A DNA stretch of 64,000 nucleotides from Enterobacteriaceae bacterium RIT691 (GTDB lineage: Bacteria > Pseudomonadota > Gammaproteobacteria > Enterobacterales > Enterobacteriaceae): positions 186,001-250,000 of the forward strand of contig WJYM01000007.1 of assembly GCA_009668205.1 (NCBI GenBank), given 5' to 3'. Positions 47,117 through 56,136 of the stretch are shown here, in pieces. The translations under genes and the position numbers were made by a program. The notes under the pieces are model-generated. The model made no database searches, was not told where the DNA came from, and saw only the letters and a list, made by a program, of their open reading frames with translations. The first letter of the stretch is position 1. Each line of letters opens with the position of its first letter.

Positions 47117-48067
47117 CTAGATTTGATAATCAATTGCCGTCTCTTCTGGCTCCATCACCTGCCGTTTAATCTCCTCGACAGACAGTCCGGCGTTACACAA
47201 TTCAAGGAAACGCCAGACGTAGTTACGCTGGAGCTGACCACGCTTCAGACCCAACCACACGGTACTGGCATCAAAAAGATGATGCGTATCCAGCCGCGTT
47301 AAGCGCCCCGATTCCTGATTATCGCCCGACTGCTCTGCCACCAGCCCAATGCCCAGCCCTAACTCAACGTAGGTTTTAATCACATCAGAATCCTGCGCGC
47401 TAAGCACAATGTCCGCCACCAGTCCTTTACGGTTAAAGGCTTCATCAATCTTCGAACGCCCGGTGATGCCCTGTCGATAGGTAATCAGCGGCCAGCGGGC
47501 AATCGCTTCGAGGGTCAGCGGCACGGTTTGCGTTAACGGATGCCCTTCCGGCACCAGCAGATTGTGATGCCAGCGGAACCAGGGAAACGCCACCAGCGTA
47601 GGATCATTGCTCAGGCGCTCACTGGCAATCCCGATATCCGCCTCACCGTTATGCAGCAGCGTTTCTATTTCCTGTGGCGTCCCCTGGACCAACTCCAGAC
47701 GAACGTCTTTGAACAACTCACGGAAAGCTTTGATCACCTGAGGCAGGCTGTAGCGCGCCTGGGTATGCGTGGTGGCAATAGTCAGGACGCCCGAAGCATC
47801 ATTAGTGAAAACATCCGCAAGACGGCGCACATTGCCCGCCTCATTGAGGATCCTTTCAGCAATCAGCAGCAGCGCCTTGCCCGGCTCCGTCATCCCAAGA
47901 AGCCGTTTACCGCGCCGGATGAAAATCTCGATGCCGAGCTCTTCTTCCAGTTCGCGAATATGGCGGCTGACGCCCGATTGCGAGGTATAAAGCATATTGG
48001 CGACTTCAGTCAGGTTGTAGTCCTGACGCGCCGCCTCACGAATAATTTTTAGTTGCTGAAAATTCAC
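47117..48067 (-). CDS. cbl: LysR-type regulator Cbl
   Basis: Cbl activates alkanesulfonate and taurine use genes (ssu, tau) under sulfate limitation and is a paralogue of CysB. The 316-residue protein, the same length as in E. coli, starts MNFQQLKIIREAARQDYNLT with the HTH in ANMLYTSQSGVSRHIRELEE. The effector domain has THTQARYSLPQVIKAFRELF and AQDSDVIKTYVELGLGIGLV. It lies 98 bases downstream of nac in the same direction, so nitrogen-controlled read-through is possible, as in E. coli. Confidence 0.96.
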   Translation of the reverse strand: MNFQQLKIIREAARQDYNLTEVANMLYTSQSGVSRHIRELEEELGIEIFIRRGKRLLGMTEPGKALLLIAERILNEAGNVRRLADVFTNDASGVLTIATTHTQARYSLPQVIKAFRELFKDVRLELVQGTPQEIETLLHNGEADIGIASERLSNDPTLVAFPWFRWHHNLLVPEGHPLTQTVPLTLEAIARWPLITYRQGITGRSKIDEAFNRKGLVADIVLSAQDSDVIKTYVELGLGIGLVAEQSGDNQESGRLTRLDTHHLFDASTVWLGLKRGQLQRNYVWRFLELCNAGLSVEEIKRQVMEPEETAIDYQI

Positions 48068-48165
48068 CCTTCTCTCCCGGAACCTGCCGACATAACGCTA
48101 TTGTTATGGCCAGCAGTCCCGGGCAACAAATAATAAAAACCAGCAACTTATTCCATTCAGATATA

Positions 48166-49083
48166 TCAACTCACCATCAGCAGTTCGCGGTTTTCCAGCG
48201 ACGGGCGGCTGACCAGCGACATCAGGATCTCTTTCACCGCCTGAGCCTGCGGTGAAAGCGACCCGCGGGCGGACATATTCAGCGACAGCGGCAGACTCAT
48301 CGACGGCGTCGTAATCCGTGCCATCCAGCCATTCGCCGTACTGCACAGCGCACGGGCTGCTGATTCTGGTAGTACGGTGACTCCCATTCCACTGGCAATA
48401 GCCGCAGTGAGCGTGGAAATCGATTCAATTTCACCGATGATTTTCGCCGTTAGGCGGCGCAGGGAAAAAGCTTCATCCACGCGAGCGCGCACCGCACTGT
48501 AGTCGCGAGGCAGGAACAGATTCATTTCAGCAATCGCCACCAGATCGACGCTTTGCCCAGGGCAATCACGTGTACCGACCAGCCATAAATCCTCTTTCAG
48601 CAACTGCTGGCTGGAGATCCCGGCGATGGGCGAGCGATCGTAAAGTACCGCCATATCCAACTGGCCATTCAGCAGTTTGTCATTCAGCACCGTGCCGCTG
48701 TTTTCATGCAGATACACCGTCACTTCCGGTAGTTCATTGCGTAAGGCCTGCAACAGCGGCATCGTGACCGATGAGGCTGCCGTTCCTGGTGCCAGGCCAA
48801 TGGACACCTGTCCACTGAGTGTCTGTCCCAGACTGTTCACCGCCAGTTGCGCCTGCTCGCACTGACGCAAAATCGTCCGCGCATGGGTATAGAGGATTTT
48901 ACCGGCTTCGGTGGGAGTGACGCCCCGTTTGGTGCGGATAAGGAGCTGTTGATCCATTTCACCTTCGAGCGTTGCCACCTGCTGGCTTAACGCGGGCTGC
49001 GCAATGTGCAAGACCTCAGCGGCCTGCGTCAGGCTACCGATATCGACGATTTTTACGAAGTATTTCAGTCGTCTTAAGTTCAT
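48166..49083 (-). CDS. nac: Nitrogen assimilation control protein Nac
   Basis: Nac is a LysR-type regulator that couples sigma-54-driven nitrogen limitation to sigma-70 genes. The start MNLRRLKYFVKIVDIGSLTQ at 49083 gives 305 residues, with HTH AAEVLHIAQPALSQQVATLE and the effector domain FLPRDYSAVRARVDEAFSLR. The start has an AGG upstream. An apparent extension to 49188 crosses the sigma-54 promoter and is not coding. The promoter carries recognisable -24/-12 and NtrC elements. Confidence 0.96.
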   Translation of the reverse strand: MNLRRLKYFVKIVDIGSLTQAAEVLHIAQPALSQQVATLEGEMDQQLLIRTKRGVTPTEAGKILYTHARTILRQCEQAQLAVNSLGQTLSGQVSIGLAPGTAASSVTMPLLQALRNELPEVTVYLHENSGTVLNDKLLNGQLDMAVLYDRSPIAGISSQQLLKEDLWLVGTRDCPGQSVDLVAIAEMNLFLPRDYSAVRARVDEAFSLRRLTAKIIGEIESISTLTAAIASGMGVTVLPESAARALCSTANGWMARITTPSMSLPLSLNMSARGSLSPQAQAVKEILMSLVSRPSLENRELLMVS

Positions 49084-49141
49084 TTTGCCTCCAGTTCTGG
49101 GATGCCAGTGCCAACGACGGCGATGCAGTTGTCGGAGGAGT

Positions 49142-49157
49142 TGCAATATGCTTGCCA
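49142..49157 (-). promoter_or_regulatory. Sigma-54 promoter of nac
   Basis: TGGCAAGCATATTGCA fits the -24/-12 consensus TGGCAC-N5-TTGCA with one mismatch and correct GG-GC spacing. It lies 58 bases upstream of the nac ATG. Confidence 0.88.
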
Positions 49158-49275
49158 GCTTTTGAGCACTAGTGTGAAGCGCGCCCAACAGACTGCAAAA
49201 TAAGAGATTCTGATAATATTCTTCGTTTTAGTAGCCCGCCAATAGATGGTTTTCTGCCCCATCCAGGGACGAGCT

Positions 49276-49292
49276 GCACCAAGGCGGTGCGC
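49276..49292 (-). promoter_or_regulatory. NtrC-binding site upstream of nac
   Basis: The palindrome TGCACC-AAGGC-GGTGCG closely fits the NtrC site TGCACCA-N5-TGGTGCA. It is about 130 bases upstream of the sigma-54 element, the usual enhancer distance, and begins 31 bases beyond the stop of the neighbouring ORF. Confidence 0.75.
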
Positions 49293-49323
49293 AATTTTCA
49301 GCTACCTTCTGGCTCAATGACGC

Positions 49324-49863
49324 TCAGGTTTTTAAAAAAGCCGACAGAAAGTGCATGAGTGCGCTCGCCTGTTTGCCCTCTGCGAAAAGCGAGTGGATAA
49401 CGGGCTGTGGCCTGGTGCGAATAAGCAACACCACGGGCATTGACGGCATCCCACGCGCCAAAACAGACAATGACGCTTTCAGCGCGGACGGCGCACCGAG
49501 GATCATGACGACCGAGAAATGGGCAAATGCCTCCTGAAAAGCGTTCATCATCTTTTCTGGTGGAACATAGATGTCACCGACACCTTGTTGGGCGCTAAAA
49601 CAAGACAATGGCAGGGCCTCTGCCAGACGTGTCGTCAACGTATCCCGGTCCTGAGCCAGATTAAAAAGCGCAATCGACTCGGGCCGAACTGTCGTCCGAA
49701 GCGGCGTTTCTTCCACCGAAGGCGACAGCGCGTGAACATCTTTTAAGACGTGCAAGGGCGCAGGCCGCAAGGGGTCTGTCACAGACAGGCCAGCAGGCTG
49801 CTGTGCTGTAACGCCTTGCAGAACACGCCCGACAGGCGCATTCAGATACTGTTTTACTACCAT
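49324..49863 (-). CDS. Unrecognised 179-residue protein behind a cobalamin riboswitch
   Basis: I do not recognise this protein. The start ATG at 49863 (MVVKQYLNAPVGRVLQGVTA) lies one base after a hairpin that holds AGAGGA, a good ribosome site, in its loop. It has no signal peptide or membrane segment. The N-terminal half is proline-rich (PLRPAPLHVLKDVHALSPSV). The C-terminal half looks alpha/beta (FSVVMILGAPSALKASLSVL, MPVVLLIRTRPQPV). A weak resemblance to CheB methylesterase segments is only visual and not reliable. The long open frame to 50103 runs back through the riboswitch and is not coding. Salmonella has cbiA in this place. Function in B12-related metabolism is inferred only from the riboswitch. 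Confidence 0.65.
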   Translation of the reverse strand: MVVKQYLNAPVGRVLQGVTAQQPAGLSVTDPLRPAPLHVLKDVHALSPSVEETPLRTTVRPESIALFNLAQDRDTLTTRLAEALPLSCFSAQQGVGDIYVPPEKMMNAFQEAFAHFSVVMILGAPSALKASLSVLARGMPSMPVVLLIRTRPQPVIHSLFAEGKQASALMHFLSAFLKT

Positions 49864-49864
49864 C

Positions 49865-49882
49865 CCCTGATCCTCTTCAGGG
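49865..49882 (-). promoter_or_regulatory. Ribosome-site hairpin of the riboswitch expression platform
   Basis: CCCTGA-AGAGGA-TCAGGG forms a perfect six-base stem with the Shine-Dalgarno AGAGGA as its loop, one base before the ATG. This is how a B12 leader can control translation initiation. Confidence 0.75.
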
Positions 49883-49972
49883 TGGTAAGGGTCATGTTTA
49901 GCGACGTGCAGCGGCATTGACGCACCACGCGTCTCTGAGCAACCCACTTCCCACCGAAGTTGTTGGTCATCA

Positions 49973-50123
49973 CCAGCAGGCAGGTCTTCTGGCTGAGCGT
50001 CATCCTCCCCCGTCCTTCCCAATCCTGCGATCAGTGGTTCTACGGGTTCGTCGGCATCACAGCAGCGGGGGCTGCGGGGGATTTTCACCCCCTTCCCTGC
50101 CACAAATGTGGCTAACCTGTTGG
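49973..50123 (-). promoter_or_regulatory. Cobalamin (adenosylcobalamin) riboswitch
   Basis: The minus strand shows the conserved core in order: GCCACATTTGTGGCAGGGAA, GGGGGTGAAAATCCCCC, GCAGCCCCCGCTGCTGTGAT, GCCGACGAACCC, CACTG, GGGAAGGACGGGGGAGGATG and the B12 box AGCCAGAAGACCTGCC. The closing stem pairs CAGGT (about 50115-50119) with ACCTG (about 49981-49985). It matches the leader of the Salmonella cob operon. When adenosylcobalamin binds, such elements reduce translation of the downstream gene. It begins 60 bases after the pocR stop. Confidence 0.95.
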
Positions 50124-50183
50124 CTTATCAAGCGGCTTCCGCCGCGTTTATGTTTACGTTAACGCCGTCCCACAGCGTACCCG

Positions 50184-51101
50184 TTAGCTCATTTCATGAG
50201 CGGGCATGGACGTGGGGGTGTCTTTCCTTTGCTGACGAAAAACCTGCGGCGTCACCTGATAGGTTTGACGAAAGACTTTGCAAAAATAGCTGGGTTGCGA
50301 AAAGCCCAAATTGCGGGCAATGCTGGCAATACTCCAGTCACTGTGGCAAAGCAGCTCTTTGGCGTTCGCCATGCGCTGTTGAGTCACCCATGCGTTGAAG
50401 CCAATCCCCTGATATTTTTTGAATAATTTGCTGAAATAGTACGGGCTGAGATAAACGTGTGATGCCACTTCTTCGAGCCGGAGCTCCTCTGAGAGATGTG
50501 CCTCAATGTAGCGTAAGGCCTTTTTCATTTTGCTGTCATGCGCCAGAGGCTGCTTGCGGTTTACTGCAGCGGGCGTGGGGTTGTCCTTGATCATCACAAA
50601 ACTGAGATGCTTTTTGAGGTAGTTCTCGACAATCAGCTTCAGCAATTCCGCCGAGGCGATGACCCGGGCGTAATCTACCTCCGGGACATTCAGAAACTCG
50701 TGGAGCAAATCAGGGTCAGCACGCCAGCATTCATCCACCCGAAGAATATCCACCAGCCCGACATCCTGACTCAGCCTGACCTGGCCGCAGAGCACAAAGC
50801 CCACCAAATGCCCGGCAATGACTAACGGAATGGAAAAATCGGTGAGCCCGGCATGACAACGATAGATACAAGGCTCATCGGATTTCGACGCCTCCAGCCC
50901 ACCACAACGATCGCTTAAACGGCAGCGAGAACTGTGCTGAGGATGCTGACGCATCAGCTGGCAGAACGGCGTGAAATTGAACAACTCAGAAATTTCATCG
51001 CCATGAATGTTAACGACCACCACCGCCAGACCGGTGGCTTTTGCAAAATCCTGGGCAATTTTATTAATAAGTTCTGAGTTAAGGGTACTGGCAGATATCA
51101 T
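50184..51101 (-). CDS. pocR: AraC-type regulator PocR
   Basis: PocR activates the pdu and cob operons in response to 1,2-propanediol. The N-terminal PocR sensory domain carries cysteines (FTPFCQLMRQHPQHSSRCRL, CGGLEASKSDEPCIYRCHAG). Two AraC HTH motifs follow (LRLEEVASHVYLSPYYFSKL, WSIASIARNLGFSQPSYFCK). The ATG at 51101 has GGAGGG eight bases upstream and gives 305 residues. It is very close to Salmonella PocR except for the last 15 residues. It lies 210 bases downstream of pduF, same direction. Confidence 0.97.
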   Translation of the reverse strand: MISASTLNSELINKIAQDFAKATGLAVVVVNIHGDEISELFNFTPFCQLMRQHPQHSSRCRLSDRCGGLEASKSDEPCIYRCHAGLTDFSIPLVIAGHLVGFVLCGQVRLSQDVGLVDILRVDECWRADPDLLHEFLNVPEVDYARVIASAELLKLIVENYLKKHLSFVMIKDNPTPAAVNRKQPLAHDSKMKKALRYIEAHLSEELRLEEVASHVYLSPYYFSKLFKKYQGIGFNAWVTQQRMANAKELLCHSDWSIASIARNLGFSQPSYFCKVFRQTYQVTPQVFRQQRKDTPTSMPAHEMS

Positions 51102-51246
51102 CACATCCCTCCTCAGTTAATTTATTGTTATAGATTGAGCCATGCAGCGTATTTCCGTACAACACCTGACACAGCGTAAATGAAGAATAAAAGGGACAAT
51201 ATCAAAAGTATCCTGATGTGAGGAGACTTTTGCGCCATTCATGAAA

Positions 51247-51292
51247 GCAGATCACGAAAAGCTTTTCGGTGTTGCATCAATCTGTGATCTGC
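51247..51292. promoter_or_regulatory. Long-range inverted repeat between pduF and pocR
   Basis: GCAGATCAC (51247-51255) and GTGATCTGC (51284-51292) are perfect inverted arms, 28 bases apart. TGTGATCT resembles a CRP half site. It may be an operator in the pocR upstream region or part of the pduF transcript end. No T run supports a terminator. Confidence 0.4.
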
Positions 51293-51311
51293 GGCGAGCC
51301 CGCTCGCATTT

Positions 51312-52109
51312 TTATTCAATAGCACAACGATTACAGGGCAGGTTTTTGCCAATGAAAAAGCGATAAATCGCCGCACCAATACAAGCACCAATAACAGGTG
51401 CCACTATCGGCACCACAAAATAAGGAATATCCCGACCGCCGGTCATTGCAATATCGCCCCATCCGGCAAACCAGGTAAAAAGTTTCGGTCCGAAGTCACG
51501 CGCCGGGTTCATGGCAAAACCCGTTAACGGTGCCGTGGCGGCCCCAAGCACCGCGACTAAAAGCCCAATCAGCAACGGGGCCAGTGCACCTTTTGGCACA
51601 CCGTTGCCGTCGTCCGTCAGTGCCATGATCATTCCCATCAGCATTGAGGTGATAACCACTTCAACCAGCGCGGCCTGCCACACGCTGATGGCCGCGGCAG
51701 GATACGTACTGAAAATGCTCGCCAGTTGCAGGCTCTCTGCACTGCCGCGTATCAGTTGATGCGCAGATTCATATTCCGTAAACAAGGTTCTATAAAGCAG
51801 CCAGGCTAACAGTGCCCCGCCAAAAGCACCGAGGAACTGCACCAGCGCGTAAGGCACAACCTTTCGACCGGGGAAGCAGGCGAACAGCCATAAGGCAATC
51901 GTCACTGCGGGGTTAAGATGCGCCCCGGAAATCCCGGCGGTCAGATATACAGCCAGAGAAATTCCCAGCCCCCAGACGATGCATATCTCCCACAGTCCCA
52001 AATCTGCACCAGCCAGTTTCGCGGCACTCAGGCAGCCAATGCCCAGGAACAGAAACAGCCCGGTCCCCAAAAACTCGGCCACGCATTGTGCTTTTAATGA
52101 ATCATTCAT
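51312..52109 (-). CDS. pduF: Propanediol diffusion facilitator PduF
   Basis: PduF is an aquaglyceroporin-type channel for 1,2-propanediol. The start MNDSLKAQCVAEFLGTGLFL at 52109 gives 265 residues (Salmonella 264). Six membrane helices and both NPA boxes are present: SGAHLNPAVTIALWLFACFP and LTGFAMNPARDFGPKLFTW, where the second is followed by the aspartate typical of glycerol channels. The 33 upstream open codons are not conserved. It is divergent from pduA. Confidence 0.97.
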   Translation of the reverse strand: MNDSLKAQCVAEFLGTGLFLFLGIGCLSAAKLAGADLGLWEICIVWGLGISLAVYLTAGISGAHLNPAVTIALWLFACFPGRKVVPYALVQFLGAFGGALLAWLLYRTLFTEYESAHQLIRGSAESLQLASIFSTYPAAAISVWQAALVEVVITSMLMGMIMALTDDGNGVPKGALAPLLIGLLVAVLGAATAPLTGFAMNPARDFGPKLFTWFAGWGDIAMTGGRDIPYFVVPIVAPVIGACIGAAIYRFFIGKNLPCNRCAIE

Positions 52110-52685
52110 AGTGACACCTTCTGAAAAGGAATTGTGCCAGTAGCCACCGACGCCCTGACTGGCGGTAACGGACAGGAGGTTTATCGGGATGATGCACCTG
52201 TCCGCCATTCACCCGATGTTTGTTACAAACTCTCACTATAAAAACAAACCGCGGAAAAATGTTGGCAACCTCTTGAGTCACCCTGGAAAATAAATCACAA
52301 GCCATAGCAAATTATTGCTCTCAATAATGAAAGGATGTCATAGCTGCCAGTTGTTCAAGCTGAGAAAAGCGATCTACCTGAATCATAAAATCATGCTTAT
52401 GTGCGTTGCTTTATTATCCAAAATGCAGCCACAACCCATCTGGTCTTTAACAAACAAAAACAGCGCCGTCATTATAAATAATGTAAAGCTGGCGCAAGCA
52501 AAACGAAATAGTCACATCCACGCTGAAATTATTCCCATACAAATACAACAGATTAAAAATCATTACGCCAATTAAGTAGCATAACCCCACGATTCTTTTT
52601 TCCATTCTGCCTCTCAAGTCAGCCATTCTTTTTCTTTTCTTCTTTCTATAGTCGTGCTCATCGAGGCAACTCAGTTGAGGTTTTT
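52110..52685. promoter_or_regulatory. pduF-pduA divergent control region
   Basis: This 576-base A+T-rich stretch separates the two divergent units. It must carry the PocR-dependent pdu promoter and the pduF promoter. I cannot place a PocR or CRP site with confidence. A GAGG lies six bases before the pduA ATG. A possible ORF at 52315-52575 has no supporting features. Confidence 0.5.
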
Positions 52686-52979
52686 ATGCAACAAGAAGCA
52701 CTGGGAATGGTGGAAACCAAAGGGCTAACCGCGGCAATCGAAGCGGCTGATGCCATGGTGAAATCCGCCAATGTAGGGCTGGTGGGCTACGAGAAAATTG
52801 GCTCCGGGTTGGTCACCGTGATGGTTCGTGGCGATGTCGGTGCCGTGAAAGCCGCGACCGATGCAGGCGCTGCGGCGGCCCGCAATGTAGGGGAAGTGAA
52901 AGCCGTTCACGTCATCCCTCGCCCTCACAGCGATGTCGAGAAAATCTTACCCAAAGGAATAACCCATGAGCAGCAATGA
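52686..52979 (+). CDS. pduA: Microcompartment shell hexamer PduA
   Basis: PduA is a single-BMC-domain shell protein whose hexamers tile the Pdu microcompartment facets and whose pore passes propanediol. [40 protein letters not shown] (pore loop GSG) and [18 protein letters not shown] are diagnostic. It has 97 residues against 94 in Salmonella, the difference being a short tail. The end overlaps pduB by 14 bases. It is the first gene of the pdu operon. Confidence 0.97.
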   Translation: MQQEALGMVETKGLTAAIEAADAMVKSANVGLVGYEKIGSGLVTVMVRGDVGAVKAATDAGAAAARNVGEVKAVHVIPRPHSDVEKILPKGITHEQQ

Positions 52980-53760
52980 ACTGGTCGAACAGATCATGGC
53001 TCAGGTGATGGCCCGCGTGGCCACACCCGATAGCTCTCCGGTGACGCGAGAATCAACGATGGCTGAGAAAAATTGCAGTTTAACGGAATTTGTCGGCACC
53101 GCGATCGGTGACACCGTCGGTCTGGTGATTGCCAATGTGGACAGCGCCCTTCTGGAAGCCATGAAGTTAGAAAAGCGCTACCGCTCGATTGGCATTTTAG
53201 GTGCCCGTACCGGTGCAGGGCCACACATTATGGCCGCCGATGAAGCGGTTAAAGCCACCAACACTGAAGTCGTCAGCATTGAGTTGCCTCGCGACACCAA
53301 AGGCGGTGCAGGCCACGGCTCGCTGATTATTCTTGGCGGCAACGATGTGTCTGATGTGAAGCGCGGCATTGAAGTGGCGCTGAAGGAACTCGACCGCACG
53401 TTCGGCGATGTGTATGGCAATGAAGCCGGACATATCGAGCTGCAATATACCGCTCGTGCCAGCCACGCGCTGGAAAAAGCCTTTGGTGCCCCACTCGGCC
53501 GCGCCTGCGGGGTCATCGTGGGTGCGCCTGCGGCCGTGGGCGTGCTGATGGCAGACACCGCGCTGAAAGCCGCCAACGTGGATGTTGTCGCCTACAGCTC
53601 GCCAGCACACGGAACCAGCTTCAGTAACGAAGTCATTTTGGTGATTTCCGGAGACTCCGGTGCCGTGCGCCAGGCCGTCATTTCCGCCCGAGAAATCGGC
53701 AAAACCGTGCTGGCGACGCTCGGCAGTGAACCGAAAAACGATCGCCCTTCCTACATCTGA
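52966..53760 (+). CDS. pduB: Microcompartment shell trimer PduB (with internal PduB' start)
   Basis: PduB is a tandem-BMC trimer, a major shell component. The 264 residues include the N-terminal extension [20 protein letters not shown], which in Salmonella binds the enzyme core to the shell. A second start at 53059 ([20 protein letters not shown]) matches the known internal start that yields the shorter PduB'. Both BMC domains follow ([40 protein letters not shown]). Confidence 0.96.
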   Translation: MSSNELVEQIMAQVMARVATPDSSPVTRESTMAEKNCSLTEFVGTAIGDTVGLVIANVDSALLEAMKLEKRYRSIGILGARTGAGPHIMAADEAVKATNTEVVSIELPRDTKGGAGHGSLIILGGNDVSDVKRGIEVALKELDRTFGDVYGNEAGHIELQYTARASHALEKAFGAPLGRACGVIVGAPAAVGVLMADTALKAANVDVVAYSSPAHGTSFSNEVILVISGDSGAVRQAVISAREIGKTVLATLGSEPKNDRPSYI

Positions 53761-53777
53761 CAGCGTGAGGCTGACGC

Positions 53778-55442
53778 ATGAAATCGAAAAGATTTGAAGC
53801 ACTGGCGAAGCGTCCCGTGAACCAGGATGGTTTCGTTAATGAGTGGATCGAAGAAGGCTTTATCGCCATGGAAAGTCCGAACGATCCGAAGCCTTCCATC
53901 AAAATCATCAATGGCATGGTGACTGAGCTGGACAGCAAACCCGTCAGCGCATTTGACCTGATTGACCATTTCATCGCTCGTTACGGCATCAACCTGGCGC
54001 GTGCGGAAGAAGTGATGGCGATGGACTCCGTCAAACTGGCCAATATGCTCTGCGACCCGAACGTAAAGCGCAGCGACATCGTCCCGCTGACCACCGCGAT
54101 GACACCGGCGAAAATTGTCGACGTCATGTCGCAGATGAACGTGGTTGAAATGATGATGGCGATGCAGAAAATGCGCGCGCGCCGCACACCATCACAACAA
54201 GCCCACGTCACCAACGTCAAAGATAACCCGGTACAAATCGCTGCCGACGCGGCAGAAGGCGCATGGCGTGGGTTTGATGAACAAGAGACGACGGTGGCTG
54301 TCGCCCGTTACGCGCCCTTCAATGCTATTGCGCTGCTGGTCGGTTCCCAGGTCGGGCGCCCTGGTGTATTAACGCAGTGCTCACTTGAAGAAGCGACCGA
54401 GCTGAAGCTCGGCATGTTGGGCCACACTTGCTACGCCGAAACGATCTCCGTGTACGGCACCGAACCGGTCTTCACTGACGGTGATGATACGCCCTGGTCG
54501 AAGGGCTTCCTCGCCTCTTCTTACGCTTCCCGCGGCCTGAAAATGCGCTTTACCTCGGGCTCTGGCTCCGAAGTGCAGATGGGCTATGCGGAAGGGAAAT
54601 CGATGCTCTATCTGGAAGCACGCTGCATCTACATCACCAAAGCCGCAGGCGTGCAGGGTTTACAGAATGGCTCGGTCAGCTGTATTGGCATACCTTCTGC
54701 GGTGCCTTCCGGAATACGTGCCGTGCTGGCCGAAAACCTGATCTGCTCGTCATTGGATTTGGAATGCGCCTCCAGCAACGACCAAACCTTTACCCATTCC
54801 GATATGCGTCGTACCGCGCGTTTACTGATGCAGTTCTTGCCCGGCACTGACTTTATTTCATCGGGATATTCCGCCGTACCGAACTACGACAACATGTTTG
54901 CCGGTTCCAATGAAGATGCCGAAGACTTTGACGACTACAACGTCCTTCAGCGAGACCTGAAAGTAGACGGTGGTTTGCGTCCGGTGCGTGAAGAAGATGT
55001 CATCGCTATTCGCAACAAAGCGGCTCGCGCCTTACAGGTGGTGTTCGCCGGAATGGGCCTGCCGCCGATTACCGACGAGGAAGTTGAAGCCGCCACCTAC
55101 GCCCACGGCTCAAAAGATATGCCGGAACGCAACATCGTCGAAGACATCAAGTTTGCCCAGGAGATCATCAGCAAAAACCGTCACGGATTAGAAGTGGTGA
55201 AAGCACTGGCTCAGGGCGGATTTATGGATGTGGCACAGGACATGCTCGACATCCAGAAAGCCAAACTCACCGGAGATTACCTTCACACCTCCGCCATTAT
55301 CGTCGGTCAGGGGCAAGTGCTCTCTGCTGTTAACGACATCAATGATTATGCCGGTCCGGCAACGGGCTATCGTCTGCAGGGCGAACGCTGGGAAGAGATT
55401 AAAAACATCCCTGGCGCACTCGACCCCAATCAGCTGGGTTAA
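53778..55442 (+). CDS. pduC: Propanediol dehydratase large subunit
   Basis: PduC is the catalytic subunit of adenosylcobalamin-dependent diol dehydratase, which converts 1,2-propanediol to propionaldehyde. All 554 residues align with Salmonella PduC (MKSKRFEALAKRPVNQDGFV; GTEPVFTDGDDTPWSKGFLA; SGSEVQMGYAEGKSMLYLEA; NAMFAGS-type YDNMFAGSNEDAEDFDDYNV). The TIM barrel carries the potassium- and diol-binding residues (E in GHTCYAETIS, D in SCIGIP/GTDF segments). It is followed by pduD after 10 bases. Confidence 0.98.
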   Translation: MKSKRFEALAKRPVNQDGFVNEWIEEGFIAMESPNDPKPSIKIINGMVTELDSKPVSAFDLIDHFIARYGINLARAEEVMAMDSVKLANMLCDPNVKRSDIVPLTTAMTPAKIVDVMSQMNVVEMMMAMQKMRARRTPSQQAHVTNVKDNPVQIAADAAEGAWRGFDEQETTVAVARYAPFNAIALLVGSQVGRPGVLTQCSLEEATELKLGMLGHTCYAETISVYGTEPVFTDGDDTPWSKGFLASSYASRGLKMRFTSGSGSEVQMGYAEGKSMLYLEARCIYITKAAGVQGLQNGSVSCIGIPSAVPSGIRAVLAENLICSSLDLECASSNDQTFTHSDMRRTARLLMQFLPGTDFISSGYSAVPNYDNMFAGSNEDAEDFDDYNVLQRDLKVDGGLRPVREEDVIAIRNKAARALQVVFAGMGLPPITDEEVEAATYAHGSKDMPERNIVEDIKFAQEIISKNRHGLEVVKALAQGGFMDVAQDMLDIQKAKLTGDYLHTSAIIVGQGQVLSAVNDINDYAGPATGYRLQGERWEEIKNIPGALDPNQLG

Positions 55443-55452
55443 GGGGTGAACA

Positions 55453-56124
55453 ATGGAAATCAATGAAAAACTACTCCGTCAGATAATCGAGGATGTGCTG
55501 AAAGAGATGCAGGGTAGCGATAAGCCCGTCTCATTTAGCGCGGCTCCAGTGTCGACGCCTCAGGCTACCCCAGCGCAGGATCAAGGTTTTCTAAGCGAAA
55601 TCGGCGAGGCCCGCCAGGGCACTCAGCAGGACGAGGTGGTGATTGCCGTCGGCCCTGCGTTTGGTTTGTCGCAAACCACCAACATTATCGGTGTTCCTCA
55701 TCAAAGCATTTTGCGTGAAGTGATTGCCGGGATCGAAGAAGAAGGCATCAAAGCGCGCGTTATTCGCTGCTTTAAATCCTCAGATGTGGCCTTTGTCGCG
55801 GTGGAAGGCAATCGCCTGAGCGGGTCCGGGATCTCCATCGGTATTCAGTCGAAAGGCACCACGGTTATCCACCAGCAAGGATTACCTCCCCTTTCAAACC
55901 TCGAGCTGTTTCCCCAGGCTCCGCTGCTGACGCTGGAAACCTACCGCCAGATTGGGAAAAACGCGGCGCGTTACGCCAAGCGGGAATCGCCACAGCCCGT
56001 GCCCACACTGAATGACCAAATGGCGCGCCCGAAATATCAGGCGAAATCAGCCATTTTGCACATCAAAGAGACGAAATACGTCATTACTGGCAAAAACCCA
56101 CAGGAACTGCGCGTGGCGCTTTAA
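55453..56124 (+). CDS. pduD: Propanediol dehydratase medium subunit
   Basis: PduD contributes to B12 binding in the dehydratase. The N-terminal amphipathic helix ([20 protein letters not shown]) is the encapsulation signal that targets the enzyme to the microcompartment, followed by a flexible Ala/Pro/Gln-rich linker. The core contains [20 protein letters not shown] and [20 protein letters not shown]. It has 223 residues, one less than in Salmonella. Confidence 0.97.
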   Translation: MEINEKLLRQIIEDVLKEMQGSDKPVSFSAAPVSTPQATPAQDQGFLSEIGEARQGTQQDEVVIAVGPAFGLSQTTNIIGVPHQSILREVIAGIEEEGIKARVIRCFKSSDVAFVAVEGNRLSGSGISIGIQSKGTTVIHQQGLPPLSNLELFPQAPLLTLETYRQIGKNAARYAKRESPQPVPTLNDQMARPKYQAKSAILHIKETKYVITGKNPQELRVAL

Positions 56125-56136
56125 CAAGGATATTCC

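Noticed and set aside
49864..50103. Upstream extension of the ORF at 49324-49863 through to 50103
   Set aside because: It runs back through the conserved core of the cobalamin riboswitch, and its peptide is an accident of that RNA. The ribosome site is next to 49863.
52315..52575. 86-residue ORF in the pduF-pduA intergenic region
   Set aside because: No ribosome site, no recognisable family and biased composition of A+T-rich non-coding DNA; it lies in the pdu control region.
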